Below are positions 58,300 through 64,000 of a DNA stretch of 64,000 nt, piece after piece (position 1 is the stretch's first letter; every line of letters begins with the position of its first letter). The DNA comes from Jaltomata sinuosa. Lineage: Eukaryota > Streptophyta > Magnoliopsida > Solanales > Solanaceae. Position numbers and translations under genes: made by a program. The notes below the pieces were generated by a model that was not told the DNA's origin, ran no database searches, and saw only the letters and a list, made by a program, of their open reading frames with translations. The stretch spans positions 1 through 64,000 of the forward strand of contig QJPP01005256.1 of assembly GCA_003996215.1 (NCBI GenBank). Direction: 5' to 3'.

Positions 58300-59467
58300 T
58301 TCTTAGATTGCATCCTTCACTTTTTTCCATTTGAAACTATGTAACAACCAAGATGTCTTTGAAGAATTCAAGTTTGGCATCCATATCAGCCAGCTTAGCA
58401 AGAATTTCACATGATTGGATGGACATAAAAGTATCAGAGGAATTATAGGGTTTGGATTTGGAAGGAGAAGCAACAATAAAATCATCAATTTTAGACTTGC
58501 GAACCCAAGAATTTTTAGATGAACATAACCCATACTTACGAAAGCTCTAGAGTTGTAGAATTGTTTGATATACAGATGAGGGATAATACTTAAATTGATG
58601 TTGTTAGCTTCCATGATGCGAGAGATGAGCATGCCATAAGAAAAACTAGTAGGATTAGAAGCAATATCTACCATATAGTTAATGATGAAGGAAGAGAGCT
58701 TGAGCTTACGCTCAGAGACAAGACAGTAGGTAATGAGAGTATTATGCTAAGTGAGAGTAGATTAAGAACATTCATCAAGAAAAAGAGTAGTGGCAATAAT
58801 GTGAGCAATAACTTTGATTTGAAAAGATAAATCAAGATTCTAGGGCAATGTGTCTCTTGGCGTGTTCAAAGAAAATCTCAAATTTAGTAGGCCATGAGTT
58901 TTTCAACTAAGCAGAGTAACTAAAGCAGTGTATTTTGAATATGGAATCAAAGATTACATAGTCAAAAAAAATATGTGTACCAAGAACCAGAGTTTCAAGT
59001 TCACCAAACATTGATGATATGAGATTTTCATAAAACAAGTGAATAAGATGTTCATAAGCAATTTTAGGAGTGAAAGAGAAACTATTTGCCCAATCCTAAA
59101 ATTCAAAGAAATCTTTAATGATACATTGAGGAGAGAAGATATCTAGATCAAAAACCCTACCATGCACCAGAGTTTTGTCATTGAGATATTGGTGAAGGGT
59201 TTCATTCAATGAACCCCAAAAGTCCATCTTCTCATCCAGAGAACTGTCAAGGTCAAACTTGAACTTCTTCTTTAAATTAACATAGTCATCAATGTCACCA
59301 AGACGTTTTTCCATAAGATATTGAGAGAAATCGAACGTCATAAAAAGAGTGGAGTAATTTGAGATATCTGAATCAATAGGCACAGGGGAAGAAACTTTTT
59401 CCTTGCCTTTGTTTTTTGGTGCTTTTATGAGTGGACAATGTAGAATTTTTCTGATTTATCCATTAGA
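58300..59467 (-). pseudogene. env-like / plant transposon ORF downstream of copia pol
   Basis: SIRE-type elements carry an extra ORF of uncertain function after pol. Here a degraded reading region includes SDISNYSTLFMTFDFSQYLM (59380 side) and, in continuing frames, FSFTPKIAYEHLIHLFYENL and TLITYCLVSERKLKLSSFII (about 58730-58680), then NPTSFSYGMLISRIMEANNI (from 58674). The last two resemble the conserved part of the putative plant transposon domain seen in such ORFs. Several stops and shifts separate the parts. Assignment to SIRE env-like is inference from position and pattern. Confidence 0.5.
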
Positions 59468-61546
59468 GAGAAAAGAAATATTTACCTGAGAGGAGATGAG
59501 AGAAAAGTAATGTAAAAGAGAGAGATTTTAAGTACAAAAATTGAACAGAGAAATGAAAGTGGAGGCGTTTGGGTTATTAGAAGATGGTCAGGGGAAATGA
59601 TGTAAAAAGACAGTTAATAGAGAGGAATGAAGAGACGTAATAATTATCATATTATATTAAAAATAAGAAGCTCTAATGTGTAAAGTTGAATTACCTAAAT
59701 GCCCATCAAAAGCTAAACCACTATTTTTATCATTTGTTTAAACATTATTCTTTACTTTTTAATATTTACTGCAAATGTATTATTCTGTCAAACGTAAATG
59801 AGTTATAGTATAAATCATTATTAATTCCTATAAAAAATCATATTGCTATCCAGTTCATTTCTAAAATACAGATAATTTGCATAGTTAGTGATCTGAAAGG
59901 GCTTTAGAAGAACAAGAGTCAATAAAAACTCCTAGAATTTAAGAGTCATAAATGCTAAAATAATGCAAACTAAATGATTCTTTTTAAATGGATACTTGAA
60001 TCAAGTTTTTCCCATTTAATCTTAAACTAAAGATTTTGAAGAGCTACAGATAAATCAATATATCTTGAATTGCAGACACAAATTTGTTAGCTTGGGTTCT
60101 TCCTCTAGAGATTTCTACTCCTCTTGTAAAGTTTCTTCTTGTCTCCTTCTTTTTTTTCAATCTTATATTCTTTGTGTGTAAGAGTTTGAATAGTTTATTT
60201 AACTATTTATATGTTTCTTAAATTATAAAATATCTCACCTTAAATTCTAATTCATTATTTATGTTTGTTTCTCTTTCAGGATTTTTTTGTTACTATTTTG
60301 TGGACTATGCAAAATTTATAGTAAGATTTACCTAATTCAAAGTTTAGTAGTAAATGTAAAAAATTCTGTTTCTATGAAGTGGAATATGCCATTATCAATT
60401 GAATACATATGATGCAACCAGTGGACAACCCAGGTTAGAATTGAGTTCCACCCACCTTGCTAGCCACTATTCGTCTCAGCTTTCTCTTAACTTGCACATT
60501 GCATGAGCTACTTCATGCAAGTCTCTTTTTTATCCAAAAAACATAGCATACTAAAACACCCTGAGAATGTTGATGATCTTTCACAACCTTTGAAAATAAT
60601 ATTATTTCTTCAAATTAAAATTGTCGTGTAGAGATGTAAAAACACTATCATATTATGTGTGTGTATTTGTGTGTGTATCTAGTGCTATTTGTCTTGAGGT
60701 AAATTTATATTCCCAACTAATTAATAATTATACATATTACGTTTCTAAATAAAATATTACCGAAATCCAAATGGACACGATGGAAAGAGAATTGTGTTTC
60801 TAATTAAATCTCTATTGATTCCTCTTGATTTTGTATAAATTAAATCAGTAGTTGAGGTGTCTATATTCATGAATTCATATGAAGAGAAAAGATATGAAAC
60901 AGAAATATTTAGTTCCAAGTTCTAGGGAAAGCTACATAATCTCTCCGGGCTAAGAAATTGTTCTATAAAATAAAAAAGACCTTTTTTCCTACTTAGTGCA
61001 TACTAACCTAGCATGTTTTTAACCTGACACGTACTCTGAACTGCTTTATTGTATTCAAGTAAGTGATTACTGCTTTAAAATTTATAACGAGATTGTATTT
61101 TTTGTATTTGATTTGTGAAGCCGGTATGATATTTCTCTTATAAATTACGGAACACAAAACCTATATTTTATTTATATGAATGACATTTGATCTTTGTATA
61201 TTTGGTGAGGCATATGTTTGGTCTTTCAACGTCATTAGGCTATGATTCGAGAATAATAACAAAGCATATAACAAGTTTGGAGTCTTCAGTTTATTTAGCA
61301 ACACCAAAAGGAACTTTGAGGAGGATGAATTCATATTCAAGTATGACACCACAATTGTATGACAACAACTAAGTTTTGTTACCTTATAATATTTACGTTT
61401 TCATTGCTTTGAAGTTATACATGGGATCTAATATGATAAATATTATAATTTCATCCTTATTTTTAAAGTAAGAAAATAGAAAAAATGAATTGATCGAGGT
61501 TAAGTTGGTATCACATAATAAAATATCATTAATGGAGGAAAAGATT
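59468..61546 (-). other. spacer of the copia element, largely unassigned
   Basis: AT-rich, with no copia motif. One short plus-strand frame (61187-61372) is described separately. It may contain a further small insertion that I cannot delimit. Confidence 0.5.
61187..61372 (+). other. short plus-strand frame of unknown origin, possible exon fragment
   Basis: 61 codons, against the element's coding strand, in otherwise very AT-rich DNA. The middle, YDSRIITKHITSLESSVYLA then TPKGTLRRMNSYSSMTPQL, has a balanced composition unlike translated AT-rich noise. I do not recognise the family. It could be a captured piece of a host gene or chance. Confidence 0.2.
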
Positions 61547-64000
61547 CTAGATTATTCGAAGAGATACTCTGAGCAAACAAAATCTTTCTTCAAGAAGGAC
61601 TTTTGTAAAGATATCAGTTAATTGAAAATTAGTGCATACAAACAATAAATTAAGATCACCATTAATAAAATAATCTCTAACGAAGTGATGTTTATTATCT
61701 ATATGTTTTTCTCTAAAATGAGGCATAAGATTTTTTAAAAAACAAAAAGCACTAGAATTATTACAAAAAATTTGAATAGATTTATAGGTTAGATCATAAT
61801 CACTTAGTTGGTAAATCATCCATAATAATTAAACAGAATTACCCAATGCCAATGTATTTAGCTTCAATTGTGAAAAGTAAAACAAATCCTTAATTCTTAC
61901 TATTCCAGGAAATTAAAAAAATTCCTAAAAGTTTACATGTTCCACTTGTACTTTTTCTATCATCCTTGTCATATGCAAAATCAACATCCGGTAGCCTTCC
62001 TGCTTAAAGGCACTTACTTTAGGATACCACAATCCATATAAAATGGTGCCAATAATGTATCGAATGCTTTGTTTAACTGCAGTAATTTAAGAGTCTTTAG
62101 GAGCTAACTAAAATCTAGCACACACGTAAACACTAAACATAATATTTAGTTGACTTACAGTGAGATAAAGTAGAGAGACAATTATACATTGATATTTTAT
62201 TTCATTTACTGATTTACTTTTATCATCTTTATTGAGAGAACATGTGGAACTCATTGGTATTTCTAATGCTTTAGTATTAGTCATTCCAAATTTTAGAATG
62301 AGTTTTTTGGTATACTTACTTTGACAGATAAAGATCCTTTGTCAATTTGGAGGATTTGCAGTCCAAGAAGAATGTTAACTCACCTATCATACTCATTTTA
62401 AATTCACTTTGCATAAAATTAAAAAATTTCTTACACAATGAAGAGTTGGTACTTCCAAAGTTGATGTCATCAACATATATTTGAATAAGAAGATTTCATG
62501 GGGAGGATCTTTTAATAAGGAAAGTTGTATTAATCTTTCCTCTTGAATAATCATGATCAACCAAAAAAGTAATTAAATGATCGTACCAAACTCTAAGAGC
62601 TTGTTTAAGATCATATAAGGCTTTTGACAGTTTGAAAATATGATATAGATATTTCGAATGTTCAAAACCAAAAAGTTGTTTACAAAAACTTGTTCTTCAA
62701 TTAAACCATTTAGAAAATCACTTTTAATATCCATTTTAAAAAGTTTAAAACATTTATAAGATGCACATGCAAAAAGAATGTGAATAGATTCTACCGGGCA
62801 ACAGAAGCAAATATTTCATCATAGTCTGCTCATTCTTATTGTGAGTACCCTTGTGCTACTAGACGAAATTTATTTTGAATTATTTCTCCAGCCTCATTTA
62901 ATTTATTTCTGAAATACACATTTAGTTTCAATAATTGATGTCTTGTCTGGCTTAGAAACCAGCGTCCAAACTTGTCTTTGACCCAGTAATTATCGTTAAG
63001 AGCTTCATTACTTTTCATTGGTTCAAGTTGAGATCTGAGAGCTATATTGGCATTGTTTTTTCTTGAAGCTCTAGTTCTCATTCCTTCACTTGAATCTCTA
63101 CTAATGGAATTCTTTGGATAATCATGTTAACTTCTCCATTCATTTCAAATTCTTTCGATATTTATAGAAGTTTGATTTATTTGAGCATCAGTCGACTTGG
63201 CAGAGATGCTTGCTTCTTTCATCTTTTTTCTGGCAACATGGTCAATCAGAAATAATTATGTTCACAATTCTTCATTCACAGATGGATAAAGTGCTCCTGC
63301 TTTTTAAAGCTAGTGCACTAACACTGTTGTGTGGGCTTGCTAGTTTTCACATTAATGAGACAAATCTTGTAGAAAGATGATATCTCTGTCCCTTTACTAG
63401 TTACCTATTTCTAGGCAAAAATCTTCACTTTCATTGAGGGAAACTTATTGAAGTCTAAAATCTACTTTAAACTCTTTGAAATTAGACAAAGGGAGGACAA
63501 ACTGGAGCTTAATGTTTATACTATTCATGAGTTGCCTACATGAATATCCTTTGTAAAAGGATCAGGAGTACTGAGTTAGGCGAGATCCTTTGATGGAGCA
63601 ACAATTATATGAGAATTTTCAACTTTTTCATCATCTGTAAAAAAAAATCTCGACCAAATGATTAGGATCGTCGAAAATCACATGAATAGATTCTTTAATA
63701 TTTAAAGTATGTTTATTTATACTTTATAAGATCTACTAGAGTTTGAGTATCCAAGAAATATACCTTCTTCACTTCGAAGATCAAACTTATCAATATTTTC
63801 TTTCTCGTTATTATGCACAAAGCACTTACACCCAAAGGATGAAAGAACTTAAAGTTTGACTTCTTTTCATTCCATAATTCATATGTGGTCTTTTTAAGAA
63901 TAGATCTAATCAAAAATTTATTTAGAACATGACATGATGTGCTTACTGCTTCTACCCAGAAATAATGTGGCAGTGAATGTTCAACAATCATAGTTCTTGT
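61547..64000 (-). pseudogene. pol: copia pol: integrase, reverse transcriptase, RNase H (degraded)
   Basis: The integrase C-terminal part lies at 63991-63713 (LPHYFWVEAVSTSCHVLNKF, ILKKTTYELWNEKK). The start of the reverse transcriptase domain lies at 63081-62836 (LEPMKSNEALNDNYWV, VYFRNKLNEAGEIIQNKFR, LVAQGYSQ). The catalytic YVDD is coded at 62466-62477 (IQIYVDDINFGS). RNase H lies at 61819-61547 (YQLSDYDLTYKSIQIFCNNS, MPHFREKHIDNKHHFVRDYF, FQLTDIFTKVLLEERF). The connecting stretches are out of frame or stopped. The N-terminal integrase, protease and gag lie right of the window. Confidence 0.88.

Larger units (their letters stand above)
57276..64000 (-). mobile_element. Ty1/copia element, SIRE/Maximus-like, degraded (runs off right edge)
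   Basis: Minus-strand order: integrase, reverse transcriptase and RNase H (64000-61547), a 2-kb spacer, an env-like reading region (59467-58300), purine tracts and an LTR start (57774). Integrase before reverse transcriptase marks Ty1/copia. The extra ORF after pol and the 'GTCATCATCAAAAAGGGAGA' polypurine tract mark the SIRE/Maximus group. The LTR is cut at 57275 by element C. Confidence 0.82.

Noticed and set aside
1..64000. Bacterial-type operon, phage, toxin-antitoxin or defence system
   Set aside because: Introns, LTRs, CACTA and Helitron features and long non-coding stretches all indicate a plant nuclear genome; no such gene was seen.

Overview
This is a stretch of nuclear heterochromatin-like DNA from a flowering plant. 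It is almost entirely transposable elements. The mix of families (huge gypsy LTRs bounded by TGTAATGACC and GGTCGTGACA, an Ogre/Tat-type LTR starting TGTTGACACCAAATTTTGACC, CACTA, SIRE-type copia, Helitrons) suggests a eudicot, most likely Solanaceae; that family-level call is inference from remembered repeats, not a search. I see no intact host gene, no tRNA or rRNA gene, and no prokaryotic feature. Every transposon gene I can recognise is broken by stops, frameshifts or insertions.

Layout, left to right. 1-4692: the 5' part (gag, primer-binding site, 5' LTR) of a minus-strand Ty3/gypsy element, family A, which runs off the left edge. It sits inside 4693-11719, an Ogre/Tat-like element with little coding capacity (gag remnant, long non-coding stretch, polypurine tract, 4.6-kb 3' LTR). 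That element abuts, and probably interrupts, another family-A LTR at 11720-14777. 14778-19275 is AT-rich and holds two nested non-autonomous Helitrons. 19276-23086 is a deleted gypsy element (LTR plus leader) whose right end is fused directly to the inside of a CACTA transposase gene.

23087-46807 is the CACTA (En/Spm) element: a TNP2-type transposase pseudogene, a TNP1/Transposase_24-type pseudogene with recognisable introns, and a 3' end with subterminal repeats. It is interrupted by an Athila/Tat-like solo LTR (25278-26787) and by a complete 13.6-kb gypsy element B (32559-46116, target duplication GTTTC). Element B's own 5' LTR is split by a family-A solo LTR (40627-44514, target duplication AGCCT).

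The CACTA lies in the 3' part of an Athila/Tat-like element (46808-48890). That element lies in the LTR of gypsy element C (48891-57275), which lies in the LTR of a SIRE-like copia element (57276-64000, running off the right edge). The right half of the window is therefore a nest six insertions deep, whose order of events can be read from the junctions. The left halves of the outer three layers are absent from the window, so a large rearrangement (or an assembly join) near 23086 is likely.

I looked for an undescribed system and found none I can support. The most unusual items are the deep nest, the LTR/transposase fusion at 23086, LTR families that share U3 but not U5, clustered CCGCTATAGCGG palindromes in U3, and a Helitron sitting a few bases inside another Helitron's end.
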